Source of the DNA: Subdoligranulum sp.
GTDB lineage: Bacteria > Bacillota > Clostridia > Oscillospirales > Ruminococcaceae
Length of the DNA stretch: 25,537 nucleotides
Direction of reading: 5' to 3'
Assembly (NCBI GenBank): GCA_004555405.1
Contig: SFIE01000052.1
Location: forward strand, 1 to 25,537
Every line of letters begins with the position of its first letter. Position 1 is the stretch's first letter. The notes under the pieces are model-generated. The model was not told the origin of the DNA. It searched no databases and worked only from the letters and a program-made list of their open reading frames with translations. The translations under genes and the position numbers were made by a program. Positions 13,124 through 20,617 of this stretch are shown in pieces.

Positions 13124-13918
13124 ATGAGGGATTTAGAATCGATCCGCCGCGAGGTTGCCGAATGTGACCAGGAGATTTTGCGGCAGTTAGAGCGCCGTAT
13201 GAACTGCGTGAATGAGATCATTGATTACAAAAAAGCCACCGGTGTGCCCATTTTGCAGCCCAATCAGGAAAAGCGCCAGCAAAAAGCCCTGCGCGCTTTG
13301 GCTGCCGGAAACCAGTATGAAGACGAAATGCTGAATATTTTTGAAAGCATTACCGAAATGAGCAAAAAGGTGCAGGCCAAAGCACTGGTACACGGCAATA
13401 TTGCTCTGGTGGGCTTTATGGGCGTGGGCAAAAGCACCGTATGCACCCTGCTCAAGCAGATGCTGGCCATGGACAGCGTGGAAAGTGACGAGATCATTGT
13501 GCAGCGCGCCGGAATGAGCATCAACGATATTTTTGATCATTACGGCGAGGCTCATTTCCGCGATATGGAATCGCAGGTGCTCAAGGATCTGGGCGTATGC
13601 CATCAAACCGTCATCAGCTGCGGCGGCGGCGCTGTGCTGCGCCCCCAGAATGTGGAAACGCTGCGCCAGCACAGCCGGATCGTGCTGCTGACCGCCAGCC
13701 CCGAAACCATTCTTTCGCGCGTGAAAGACAACGATGATCGCCCCAAGCTGCGCGGCAAAAAGAATGTGCGCGATATTGCCGCCATGATGGCTGTGCGTGA
13801 GCCTGCCTACATGGCCGCCGCCGATGTGATCGTAAACACCGACAATAAAAGCGTTTTGCAGATCTGTGAAGAGATCATCACCCGCCCCATCGCCTTTGGC
13901 AAGGGTCAGAACGCCTGA
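13124..13918 (+). CDS. Chorismate mutase-shikimate kinase fusion protein
   Basis: A 264-residue fusion of two aromatic-pathway enzymes. Residues 1 to about 88 form an AroQ-type helical chorismate mutase: Arg8, Arg25, Lys36 and the QEKRQ segment (49-52) fall where AroQ substrate-binding residues occur. Residues 92-264 are shikimate kinase: P-loop GFMGVGKST (97-105), SDEIIVQRAGMSINDIF, FRDMESQVL, the CGGGAV shikimate loop, RPKLRGK in the lid and REPAYMAAADVIV near the end. The kinase phosphorylates shikimate; the mutase converts chorismate to prephenate two steps later. The ATG at 13124 follows GGAAAGGAAA. It is the only plus-strand gene and is alone, bounded by its own promoter and a terminator. 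AroQ domains fused to aromatic enzymes often serve as feedback sensors, so a regulatory role is possible. Confidence 0.88.
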   Translation: MRDLESIRREVAECDQEILRQLERRMNCVNEIIDYKKATGVPILQPNQEKRQQKALRALAAGNQYEDEMLNIFESITEMSKKVQAKALVHGNIALVGFMGVGKSTVCTLLKQMLAMDSVESDEIIVQRAGMSINDIFDHYGEAHFRDMESQVLKDLGVCHQTVISCGGGAVLRPQNVETLRQHSRIVLLTASPETILSRVKDNDDRPKLRGKKNVRDIAAMMAVREPAYMAAADVIVNTDNKSVLQICEEIITRPIAFGKGQNA

Positions 13919-13926
13919 TCGCAGCT

Positions 13927-14682
13927 TTAAATTTTGCAAAAAAGAGCGCCCTTTGCCGAACCAACCGTCGGCAGGGGCGCTCTTTTTTGTAAGGCATCGG
14001 CACGCGGTTCCCAGTGCCGCCGCAGCCATGCACAAAAGGCCGCAGGGCAGAGATCGTGCGGTGATGCCTGAATTTTTAAGGCAATACCGCATAATTCTAA
14101 GTGCCGATGCAGCGAGCGAGAGGTGCAAGCTGCTAAGCAAAAAGCGCAGATAATACTTTGTGTATTATCGAGCATTTTTGCAACTTTGGCAATGGGCAGC
14201 GATTCATCGTCCTCGCCGGGCTCAATGGCGCGGATCTCCACCCGATAGCGCACATTGGGATTGGGCTCTACCCACACCGTTTCGCCGATCTTACGGCCAA
14301 AAATGGCCTCTCCCAGCGGAGATTTGCGGCTGATCAGGCCATCGTCGGCATTGATGCGCAGTGAAGTGACCACACGAACGATCATTTCTTCTTCATCGTC
14401 CGGCAGCCAAAGGGTCACTCTGTCAAACAGGCCCACGCCGTCGCCTTTGGTTTCGGCGCTCACCACGCGGGCGGTTTTGATCATATTCTGCAGATAACGA
14501 ATTCGGCTTTCGTTTCGGCCGCGCTGGCGTTTGGCCTCTTTGTATTCGTAGTTTTCACTCAGATCGCCGAACGCCCGCGCTGATTTCACCTCAGCGTTCA
14601 GCTGCGGGCGCAGCTCGCAAATGCGGTGGTCGATCTCCTCCTGCATTTTGCGAATATCCACCTCGGTAAGCTCATCATGCAT
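13927..14682 (-). CDS. greA: Transcription elongation factor GreA with abnormal C-terminal extension
   Basis: Residues 1 to about 165 are a normal GreA, which stimulates RNA cleavage by backtracked RNA polymerase. The N-terminal coiled coil carries the tip acids in GDLSEN (Asp40, Glu43). The globular domain includes SRKSPLGEAIFGRKIGETV and ends near EPGEDDESLPIAKV. Homologues stop about here at roughly 157-165 residues. This frame continues for about 86 more residues (14190-13927) of composition unlike a protein domain, reading through a hairpin (14136-14181), the palindromic segment and the bidirectional terminator. The first in-frame stop (13927-13929) lies beyond that terminator, so terminated mRNA would lack a stop. 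The start at 14682 follows AAAGGAGAAGG. The GreA call is secure; the tail may reflect stop loss, insertion or assembly error. Confidence 0.88.
   Translation of the reverse strand: MHDELTEVDIRKMQEEIDHRICELRPQLNAEVKSARAFGDLSENYEYKEAKRQRGRNESRIRYLQNMIKTARVVSAETKGDGVGLFDRVTLWLPDDEEEMIVRVVTSLRINADDGLISRKSPLGEAIFGRKIGETVWVEPNPNVRYRVEIRAIEPGEDDESLPIAKVAKMLDNTQSIICAFCLAACTSRSLHRHLELCGIALKIQASPHDLCPAAFCAWLRRHWEPRADALQKRAPLPTVGSAKGALFCKI
13938..13988. terminator. Bidirectional terminator between the mutase-kinase gene and greA
   Basis: A long near-perfect stem runs from AAAAAAGAGCGCCC (from 13938) to GGGCGCTCTTTTTT (ending 13988), with an inner TGCCGA/TCGGCA. A and T tracts lie on both flanks, so it can end both convergent transcripts. 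Confidence 0.85.
13994..14110. repeat. Possible palindromic (MITE- or REP-like) element
   Basis: Exact 10-bp inverted repeats GCATCGGCAC (13994-14003) and GTGCCGATGC (14101-14110) bound a 117-bp segment. Inside is an imperfect 12-bp hairpin (14058-14069 with 14079-14090, ten of twelve paired). There is no transposase, and I cannot see a target duplication. It lies in the abnormal greA 3' extension. Calling it mobile is speculative without other copies. Confidence 0.3.
14136..14181 (-). other. Long hairpin at the normal end of greA
   Basis: GATAATAC (14149-14156) and GTATTATC (14162-14169) pair perfectly around five bases. Outer GCAAAAA/TTTTTGC tracts extend the stem. On the minus strand it ends in a T-tract, so it may be the original greA terminator, now inside the open frame. 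Confidence 0.45.
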
Positions 14683-14702
14683 ACGATCCTTCTCCTTTCC
14701 CC

Positions 14703-14716
14703 TTTTGCGCGCAAAA
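14703..14716. promoter_or_regulatory. 14-bp perfect palindrome before the greA ribosome site
   Basis: TTTTGCGCGCAAAA is a perfect palindrome just upstream of the greA Shine-Dalgarno. It may be a repressor site or a short mRNA hairpin; no matching regulator is known to me. Confidence 0.35.
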
Positions 14717-14741
14717 TGCCCTGCACCGGAACCCCTGCCCT

Positions 14742-14750
14742 TTTATAGCA
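14742..14750 (-). promoter_or_regulatory. Extended -10 promoter of greA
   Basis: The minus strand reads TGC-TATAAA about 60 bases before the greA ATG. TTGCAT lies 15 bases upstream, too close for an ideal -35, so the TGn extension probably matters. Read-through from ddl is also possible, because no clear terminator separates the two. Confidence 0.45.
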
Positions 14751-14807
14751 GGGTGCGCAGATATGCAAGGCCGACTTCCGCCGCATTTACAGGCGGCAGC
14801 GCTTTCA

Positions 14808-16007
14808 TCAGAACTTGCTGCCCATTTTTCCGCCCAGCTTGTCGCCCTTTGCGCCGCCAAAGCTGAAGCCCTTGAGGATATCGGTTTTAAAATCATAGCG
14901 AATGGCCTTGTTTTCGCGCTCACGCTTTAAGGCCAGCTTGATCAGCCGATCCAGCAGCTCTTTATACTCTACCCCGCTTTCCTTCCACAGATAGAAGGCC
15001 AGCGAACCGGGGATCGTGTTGATCTCGTTCACATACACCTGATCGGTTGCGCCGTCGATCATAAAATCAATGCGCACCACGCCGTTGCAGCGCAGCGCCT
15101 GGAAGGTGGTGACCGCCAGCTGCTGCACCAGAGCGTATTGGCGGGCAGGCAGATCGGCAGGCAGCTTGCGCTTTACGCTGGCCATACCCTTGCTGGCGCC
15201 GCTGCTCATGTATTTATCTTTATAGCTCAAAATCTCATCACTGCCCGCAGGCTCTTCGCAGGCGCTGGCAATGGCCTGTTCGGTATCGCCCAGCACCGAG
15301 CAGTTGATCTCACGCAGCTGCATGATGGCAGGCTCTACCAGAATGTTGCCTGCATATTCAAAGGCATACTTCATGGCTTCCTGCAGGCCGTCACGGTCAT
15401 GGCCGATCTTAATGCCCACGCTGGAGCCAAGGTCAATGGGCTTTACGATCACCGGATAGGCGAACTTAGCCTCCACGGCCTCCACACAGGCCTGTTCGTT
15501 TTCTTCGTATTCATAGCGAGAAAAGCGAACGCAGTCCAGCACAGGCACTCCGGCATCCTTGAGGATCGTTTTCATCACATACTTATCCATGCCCACAGCG
15601 CTGGCCAGCACATCGCAGCCCACTACGGGTGCGCCCAGATACTGCAAAAATCCCTGCAGCGTGCCGTCCTCTACATTGGTGCCGTGTACAATGGGGAAAG
15701 CCACATCCAGCACGGCACAGGCCTTGTTGCCAAACATACCGAAGGGATACTTGTACAATTCCATGCAGCCCTTGCCCTTTACGGGGATCACCTGACGGCA
15801 CTGCTTGAGCAGCGCGGGCTGATCGGCAAAGTTTTCGATCGTGCGCAGAGCCTCGCCCGTGTAGAACTCGTTTTCCCGGGTGATATACACGGGAATGATC
15901 TCGTATTTATCGCTGTCCATGGCATTCATGGCCTGCAATGCCGAAATCACCGAAATTTCGTGTTCCACACTGTTGCCGCCAAAAAATACACCTACTCGGA
16001 TTTTCAT
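14808..16007 (-). CDS. ddl: D-alanine--D-alanine ligase
   Basis: A 399-residue ATP-grasp ligase that joins two D-Ala for peptidoglycan. Motifs: GGNSVEHEISVISA at the N-terminus, the ATP-grasp KPIDLGSSVGIKIG, the active-site loop around SYKDKYMSSGASKGMASVKR, and the metal-binding VNEINTIPGSLAFYLW. I see a Tyr in the loop and no His-containing VanA-type loop, consistent with D-Ala-D-Ala rather than D-Ala-D-Lac. It is longer than enterobacterial Ddl because of inserted segments and a Gly/Lys-rich tail (GGAKGDKLGGKMGSKF). I chose the ATG at 16007 (MKIRVGVFFGG), where the family begins; its ribosome site is weak. It lies 47 bases after the MurF gene, whose enzyme uses its product. Confidence 0.93.
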   Translation of the reverse strand: MKIRVGVFFGGNSVEHEISVISALQAMNAMDSDKYEIIPVYITRENEFYTGEALRTIENFADQPALLKQCRQVIPVKGKGCMELYKYPFGMFGNKACAVLDVAFPIVHGTNVEDGTLQGFLQYLGAPVVGCDVLASAVGMDKYVMKTILKDAGVPVLDCVRFSRYEYEENEQACVEAVEAKFAYPVIVKPIDLGSSVGIKIGHDRDGLQEAMKYAFEYAGNILVEPAIMQLREINCSVLGDTEQAIASACEEPAGSDEILSYKDKYMSSGASKGMASVKRKLPADLPARQYALVQQLAVTTFQALRCNGVVRIDFMIDGATDQVYVNEINTIPGSLAFYLWKESGVEYKELLDRLIKLALKRERENKAIRYDFKTDILKGFSFGGAKGDKLGGKMGSKF

Positions 16008-16054
16008 AATACACTTTCGCACCCTTTGGGGTGTGCCTCCCTGTTTATAAAGAA

Positions 16055-17629
16055 TCAATAATTATCGGGCAGATCGTTTTCCAAAAGCACCACCAGCTCT
16101 TCGCCGGGCAGCGTGGGAATGATCTTCCATGCATCCTGCAGTGTATCCACCTGCTGCACATGGCTTTGGTCAAACGCGGTTTCCTCGCGCACGCCCTCCA
16201 GCAGGGGCTGTGTTTGCTTTTTGCCCACAAGAATGATATAGTCGCAGCCCGTGGCAGCATAGCGCCCGGCCTGCTTGTTCAGCTCGTATTCCTTTGCGCC
16301 CAGCTCGATCATGCCGGGAGTCACCAGAACACGGGTTTTGCCTTCAAAACGGCGCAGTGTATCAATGGCGCCATGGAAGCCCTGAGGGTTGGAGTTATAG
16401 GCATCATCGATAATGCTCACGCGGCCGCGCTTGGGCAGCAGCTGCAGGCGATGCTCCACCGGGTGCAGGCGGCGCACCCGGCGCTGCAGCTCGGCATTGC
16501 TCACCTGCATTTTGTGTGCCACCGCAATGGCGGCGGTGATATCCAGAATATTGTGATAACCGATCAATTCCGTGTGGAACTGCACCGTTTTGCCCTCGAT
16601 GGATACCGCAAAATCCGTGCCGTGGGCAGTCAGCTCCATACTGAGCAGGCGCACATCGGCCTGCTCGCTTTCGCCAAAGCCGATCTGGGGCTTATCCCCC
16701 TTGTGATGCAGAATGTACTCGTTGTCGTAGTTCAAAAAGGCCATTCCGTCGGCGGGCAGGGCATCGTACAGCTCAAACTTGGTTTTCACAATGGTATCCA
16801 TGCTGCCAAAGGTTTCCAGATGCTGGGGGCCAATGGCCGTGATCACGCCGTATTTGGGGTGTACAATATCGCAGATGGTTTGGATATCCTTTTCGTAGCG
16901 CGCGCCCATTTCGCACACGAACACCTCGTGAACAGGCTGCAGATCCTCGCGCACGGTGCGGGTCACGCCCAGGTCGGTATTAAAATTGCGGGGCGTACAC
17001 AGCACATTGTACTTGCCGCTGAGCAGTTCGGTGAGAAAGAATTTCACGCTGGTTTTGCCATAGCTGCCGGTGATGCCGATGACCGTAAGCTCGGGCATGG
17101 CCTTGATCTTGTTTTCGGCTTCCTTGATGAATTTCCGGTTGATGGCCTTTTGAATGGGCGCATTCAGCCGGTTGACCAGCAGGATCAGCCAGGGCAGCAG
17201 CATGGTGTAGAAAATCAGCGCTGTAAACACATCGTATGCAGGCAGCACCCAAACGAGGGCCGGTACACCCACCAGCAGCAAAATGCCATGGGTGACCAGC
17301 ATACGGATCACGCGCGCCGTGTACACCAGCGGTTTTTTGGCCTTTTGTTTGGGCTGCCAAAACCAGAGCTGCAAAATCAGCAGCAGGCAGATCGCCGCAA
17401 AGGCCAGCCCCTGCGGGGCCTGCCCCACGGCAGGGCGAGTGAGCACATAGCCCGCCAGCGTTACCGCCAGATAAACAATGTGGCGGCCCAGAATGGCGGA
17501 ATTTTTTTTGTTCCATGCGCTCTGTTCGTTATTTTTATAGGTATTCAGCTGGAACATGTGCATCAGATATAACAGGTACTGCACATATACCAGCAGTGCC
17601 AACAGGCAGCAGCAAATCTTTGCGATCAT
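16055..17629 (-). CDS. murF: Membrane-anchored MurF-type Mur ligase
   Basis: A 524-residue protein. About the first 155 residues contain several membrane segments (IAKICCCLLALLVYVQYLLY, GLAFAAICLLLILQLWFW, GILLLVGVPALVWVLPAY, ALIFYTMLLPWLILLV). The rest is a Mur ligase: P-loop GITGSYGKTSVKFF, PRNFNTDLGVTRTV, CEMGARYEKDIQ, the IGPQHLETFGSMDTI stretch, HPVEHRLQ and IDDAYNSNP. The last two are typical of MurF, which adds D-Ala-D-Ala to the UDP-MurNAc-tripeptide. Classical MurF is soluble and about 450 residues; the membrane domain occurs in some Clostridia homologues. The neighbouring ddl makes its substrate. The ATG at 17629 follows AAAGGAG at ideal spacing. Another MurF elsewhere in the genome is possible. 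Confidence 0.87.
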   Translation of the reverse strand: MIAKICCCLLALLVYVQYLLYLMHMFQLNTYKNNEQSAWNKKNSAILGRHIVYLAVTLAGYVLTRPAVGQAPQGLAFAAICLLLILQLWFWQPKQKAKKPLVYTARVIRMLVTHGILLLVGVPALVWVLPAYDVFTALIFYTMLLPWLILLVNRLNAPIQKAINRKFIKEAENKIKAMPELTVIGITGSYGKTSVKFFLTELLSGKYNVLCTPRNFNTDLGVTRTVREDLQPVHEVFVCEMGARYEKDIQTICDIVHPKYGVITAIGPQHLETFGSMDTIVKTKFELYDALPADGMAFLNYDNEYILHHKGDKPQIGFGESEQADVRLLSMELTAHGTDFAVSIEGKTVQFHTELIGYHNILDITAAIAVAHKMQVSNAELQRRVRRLHPVEHRLQLLPKRGRVSIIDDAYNSNPQGFHGAIDTLRRFEGKTRVLVTPGMIELGAKEYELNKQAGRYAATGCDYIILVGKKQTQPLLEGVREETAFDQSHVQQVDTLQDAWKIIPTLPGEELVVLLENDLPDNY

Positions 17630-17651
17630 GCTTGATGCTCCTTTACCAAAA

Positions 17652-18416
17652 TCATCCTAAAAAGGATTGTATTACCGCAATTACCAGATACGGATCTTTC
17701 AAGAAAGAAAAATGCCCGGCATTTTTCACCACCACCAAGCCCGCATCGGGGATCTCTTTTTCCATGATATGCGCATCACGCATGGGGGTGGCGGTGTCCT
17801 GATCGCCCCAAATCAGCAGCGTGGGGCGGGCGATGTTTTTCAGATACGGCTGCAGGTCCTCGTTGATCGCCTTCACCATGGTATCCCGCAAAAATCCGGT
17901 AGCCGCATTGTAATCGGCCGAGCCGAAATGCGCGCGGAAACGATCCAATGCGTCCGGGAAGGCCGCCTTTACCGGGGGCAGGTTCAGCACGGCCTTGCCC
18001 ATTTTGAACACCCGCTGCCGCACGGTTTTCTTCAGTGTTTTCACCGGCAGGATACCGGCGCTGTCGATCAGAATGTTTTTGTCGATCTCAAAGGGCAGCT
18101 TCTGGCGGCTGTTCAGCTTGATGATCACACGGCCGCCAAAAGAATGCCCTGCCAGGCTCAGCTTTGTAAGCTGCAGGAATTGGATAAACTTAATTGTAAT
18201 ATCAACATAATCATCCACGCAGAAAGCCCGCGGCACCGGGCTGCTTTTGCCAAAGCCCGGAAAATCCAGCCGGATCACCCGGTATTTATCGCTAAGAGCC
18301 GGAACCAGACACTGGAATGCCTGCAGATTGGAGCCCCAGCCGTGCAGCATCAGCAAAGGCTGCCCCTCACCGGCAATTTCATAATTCAGTTTCAGCCCAT
18401 CGATCATGCACTCCAT
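17652..18416 (-). CDS. Alpha/beta hydrolase
   Basis: A 254-residue single-domain alpha/beta hydrolase. Features: oxyanion loop HGWGSN (25-30), LDFPGFGKS, nucleophile elbow GHSFGG with Ser92, the acid in WGDQDTATP, and the catalytic His in NAGHFSF. The substrate is unknown; the family includes esterases, lipases and peptidases. The ATG at 18416 follows AAAGGAG with seven-base spacing. It is the first gene of the set hydrolase-murF-ddl, only 22 bases before murF. A role in envelope precursor or lipid metabolism is therefore possible, but remains inference. No signal peptide is visible, so it is probably cytoplasmic. Confidence 0.88.
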   Translation of the reverse strand: MECMIDGLKLNYEIAGEGQPLLMLHGWGSNLQAFQCLVPALSDKYRVIRLDFPGFGKSSPVPRAFCVDDYVDITIKFIQFLQLTKLSLAGHSFGGRVIIKLNSRQKLPFEIDKNILIDSAGILPVKTLKKTVRQRVFKMGKAVLNLPPVKAAFPDALDRFRAHFGSADYNAATGFLRDTMVKAINEDLQPYLKNIARPTLLIWGDQDTATPMRDAHIMEKEIPDAGLVVVKNAGHFSFLKDPYLVIAVIQSFLG

Positions 18417-18486
18417 GGCACGGCTCCTTTATTCTTTGCAGAATTTTCACTTGTTGCGCTTATTGCAATGTATTGAATCGGGTATT

Positions 18487-18515
18487 ATTTTAGTATAAAT
18501 CCCCCGCCCCGTCAA
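18487..18515 (-). promoter_or_regulatory. Sigma-A promoter of hydrolase-murF-ddl
   Basis: On the minus strand TTGACG (18510-18515) and TAAAAT (18487-18492) are 17 bases apart. The -35 box begins inside the T-tract of the preceding terminator, so the two operons are packed with no spare DNA. Confidence 0.75.
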
Positions 18516-18546
18516 GAAAAAAGGAGCGCTTAGGCAACGGCGCTCC
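18515..18546 (-). terminator. Terminator of the polysaccharide operon
   Basis: GGAGCGC (minus strand, plus 18540-18546) pairs perfectly with GCGCTCC (plus 18523-18529) around a ten-base loop, followed by six T. It lies just past the fcl stop codon. Confidence 0.82.
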
Positions 18547-18558
18547 TCTTCTTTTTAC

Positions 18559-19503
18559 TCAGCGTTCGGCGCGCATGGGATTGTGCAAAAAGTCCTCATA
18601 GGCCAAACGGATACCGTCTTCCAGTTCGGTTTTATAGGTCCAGCCCAGCTTGGTTGCCTTGGAAACATCCAGCAGCTTGCGGGGCGTGCCGTTGGGCTTG
18701 GAGGTGTCCCACTGGATCTCACCCGTATAGCCGACCACCTTGGCCACCAGCTCGGTAAGCTCTTTGATGCTCAGTTCCTTGCCGGTGCCTGCGTTTACGG
18801 TTTCGTTGCCGGAATAGTGGTTCATCAAAAATACGCACAGATTGGCCAGATCGTCCACATACAAAAACTCACGCAGGGGGCTGCCGTCGCCCCAGCAGGT
18901 CACGCTGGTCAGGCCGTTTTCCTTGGCTTCGTGGAAGCGGCGGATCAAAGCGGGCAGCACATGGCTGTGGGTGGGGTGATAGTTATCGTTGGGGCCGTAC
19001 AGATTGGTGGGCATCACGCTGATATAATCGGTGCCGTACTGGCGGTTGAGGAATTCGCAGTATTTAAGGCCCGAGATCTTTGCCAGCGCATAGGCTTCGT
19101 TGGTTTTTTCCAGCTCGCTGGTCAGCAGGCAGCTTTCCGGCATGGGCTGGGGAGCCATGCGGGGATAAATGCAGGAGGAGCCCAGAAATTCCAGCTTTTT
19201 GCAGCCGTTTTTCCACGCCGAATGGATCACATTCATTTCCAGGATCATGTTGTCGTACATAAAGTCCGCCAAAGCGTTCTGGTTGGCCACAATGCCGCCC
19301 ACCTTGGCGGCTGCCAGAAACACATACTCCGGCTTTTCCTGCGCAAAGAATTCTTCCACCTTGTCCTGACGGCACAGGTCCAGCTCTTTGTGGGTGCGGG
19401 TGATAATATTGGTGTAGCCCTGGCGCTGCAGCTCACGCACAATGGCGCTGCCCACCATGCCGCGATGGCCCGCTACATAAATTTTTGCATTCTTTTCCAT
19501 CAT
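18559..19503 (-). CDS. fcl: GDP-L-fucose synthase
   Basis: A 314-residue short-chain dehydrogenase/reductase-type epimerase-reductase. It converts GDP-4-keto-6-deoxy-mannose, the Gmd product, to GDP-L-fucose with NADPH. Motifs: the Rossmann GHRGMVGSAI, AAAKVGGIVANQ, the catalytic SSCIYPRMAPQPMPES, the YALAKISG Tyr-Lys pair, MPTNLYGPNDNYHPTHSHVLPALIRR (split by family substitutions) and REFLYVDDLA. Length is normal. Two ATG codons are adjacent; the first (19503) is kept, with AGAAGG upstream. It is the last gene of the operon, 35 bases after gmd, and is followed by a strong terminator. Confidence 0.95.
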   Translation of the reverse strand: MMEKNAKIYVAGHRGMVGSAIVRELQRQGYTNIITRTHKELDLCRQDKVEEFFAQEKPEYVFLAAAKVGGIVANQNALADFMYDNMILEMNVIHSAWKNGCKKLEFLGSSCIYPRMAPQPMPESCLLTSELEKTNEAYALAKISGLKYCEFLNRQYGTDYISVMPTNLYGPNDNYHPTHSHVLPALIRRFHEAKENGLTSVTCWGDGSPLREFLYVDDLANLCVFLMNHYSGNETVNAGTGKELSIKELTELVAKVVGYTGEIQWDTSKPNGTPRKLLDVSKATKLGWTYKTELEDGIRLAYEDFLHNPMRAER

Positions 19504-19538
19504 TCCGATTTGCCTTCTTTCTAAAAATCCGTCTGAAA

Positions 19539-20579
19539 TCAGGCGTTTTTCATTGCTTTTTCGCGCTTGGCCAGCGCACGGTCATGCTTGGCCATGATCT
19601 CTACCAGCTGCTCATAGGTGGTTTTCTGGGGGTTCCAGCCCAGCACGGTTTTTGCCTTGGTGGGGTCACCCCACAGGTTATCCACATCGGTGGGGCGGAA
19701 CCACTGGGGGTTCACGCACACCAGCATTTTGCCGGTGTGGGCATCATAGCCCTTTTCGTCAATGCCGGTGCCTTCCCAGCGAATGGTAATGCCGTTGGCG
19801 GCAAAAGCCTTTTCGGTAAAGTCGCGCACAGTGTGCTGCACGCCCGTGGCGATCACAAAGTCATCGGGCTGCTGCTGCTGCATGATCAGCCACATACACT
19901 CCACATAGTCCTTGGCATAGCCCCAGTCACGCAGGGAGTCCATGTTGCCAAGCTCCAGATGATCCTGCAGGCCCTCGGCAATGCGCCCGGCGGCCAGCGT
20001 GATCTTGCGGGTAACAAAATTTTCGCCGCGGCGTTCGGATTCGTGGTTGAACAAAATGCCGTTCACGGCAAACATTCCATAGGCCTCACGGTATTCTTTT
20101 ACGATCCAAAAGCCGTACTGCTTTGCCACGGCATAGGGGCTGTAGGGGTGGAACGGCGTGGTTTCACGCTGGGGCACTTCCTCAACCTTGCCATACAATT
20201 CGCTGGTGGATGCCTGATACACGCGGGTTTTCTTGGTAAGGCCCAAAATGCGGCAGGCCTCGAGAATGCGCAGCACGCCCAGTGCATCCACATCGCCGGA
20301 ATATTCGGGCACATCAAAGCTCACCTGCACATGGCTTTGTGCTGCCAGATTGTAAATTTCATCCGGCTGCACCAGACCGATGATGCGGATCAGGCTGCTG
20401 GAATCCGAAAGGTCGCCGTCATGCAGCGTAATCCTGCCCATCAGATGGTCTATGCGCGCCGTGTTGGAAATGGAAGCGCGGCGGGTGATGCCGTGTACTT
20501 CATAGCCTTTTTCCAGCAGAAATTCTGCCAGATAAGAGCCATCCTGACCGGTGATGCCGGTGATCAATGCTTTTTTCAT
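19539..20579 (-). CDS. gmd: GDP-mannose 4,6-dehydratase
   Basis: A 346-residue SDR enzyme that makes GDP-4-keto-6-deoxy-D-mannose, the first committed step to GDP-L-fucose (also the branch to GDP-rhamnose). Motifs: NADP-binding GITGQDGSYLAEFLL, RRASISNTARIDHL, NLAAQSHVQVSFD, QASTSELYGKVEEVPQ, the catalytic Tyr-Lys in YSPYAVAKQYGFW, and NHESERRGENFVTRKI. Full length. The ATG follows AAGGAG. Adjacent fcl shows that the product is GDP-fucose. No GDP-mannose pyrophosphorylase is in view, so GDP-mannose must come from genes elsewhere. Confidence 0.96.
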   Translation of the reverse strand: MKKALITGITGQDGSYLAEFLLEKGYEVHGITRRASISNTARIDHLMGRITLHDGDLSDSSSLIRIIGLVQPDEIYNLAAQSHVQVSFDVPEYSGDVDALGVLRILEACRILGLTKKTRVYQASTSELYGKVEEVPQRETTPFHPYSPYAVAKQYGFWIVKEYREAYGMFAVNGILFNHESERRGENFVTRKITLAAGRIAEGLQDHLELGNMDSLRDWGYAKDYVECMWLIMQQQQPDDFVIATGVQHTVRDFTEKAFAANGITIRWEGTGIDEKGYDAHTGKMLVCVNPQWFRPTDVDNLWGDPTKAKTVLGWNPQKTTYEQLVEIMAKHDRALAKREKAMKNA

Positions 20580-20617
20580 ATAAACTCCTTATTTGCAAAC
20601 ACGATGCGGTGCTGCCG

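Noticed and set aside
11470..14060. Shared CGCACGATCTC near 11481 (+) and in the greA tail (-)
   Set aside because: An 11-base match on either strand of a 25-kb window is expected by chance, and the flanks do not align.
13187..14140. Minus-strand frame of 317 codons opposite the mutase-kinase gene
   Set aside because: The plus strand carries the P-loop and shikimate kinase motifs; the minus frame spans a terminator and has no recognisable domain.
14808..16007. VanA-like D-Ala-D-Lac ligase (vancomycin resistance)
   Set aside because: The active-site loop lacks the VanA-type His segment and has Tyr, and there is no vanH, vanX or vanRS nearby.
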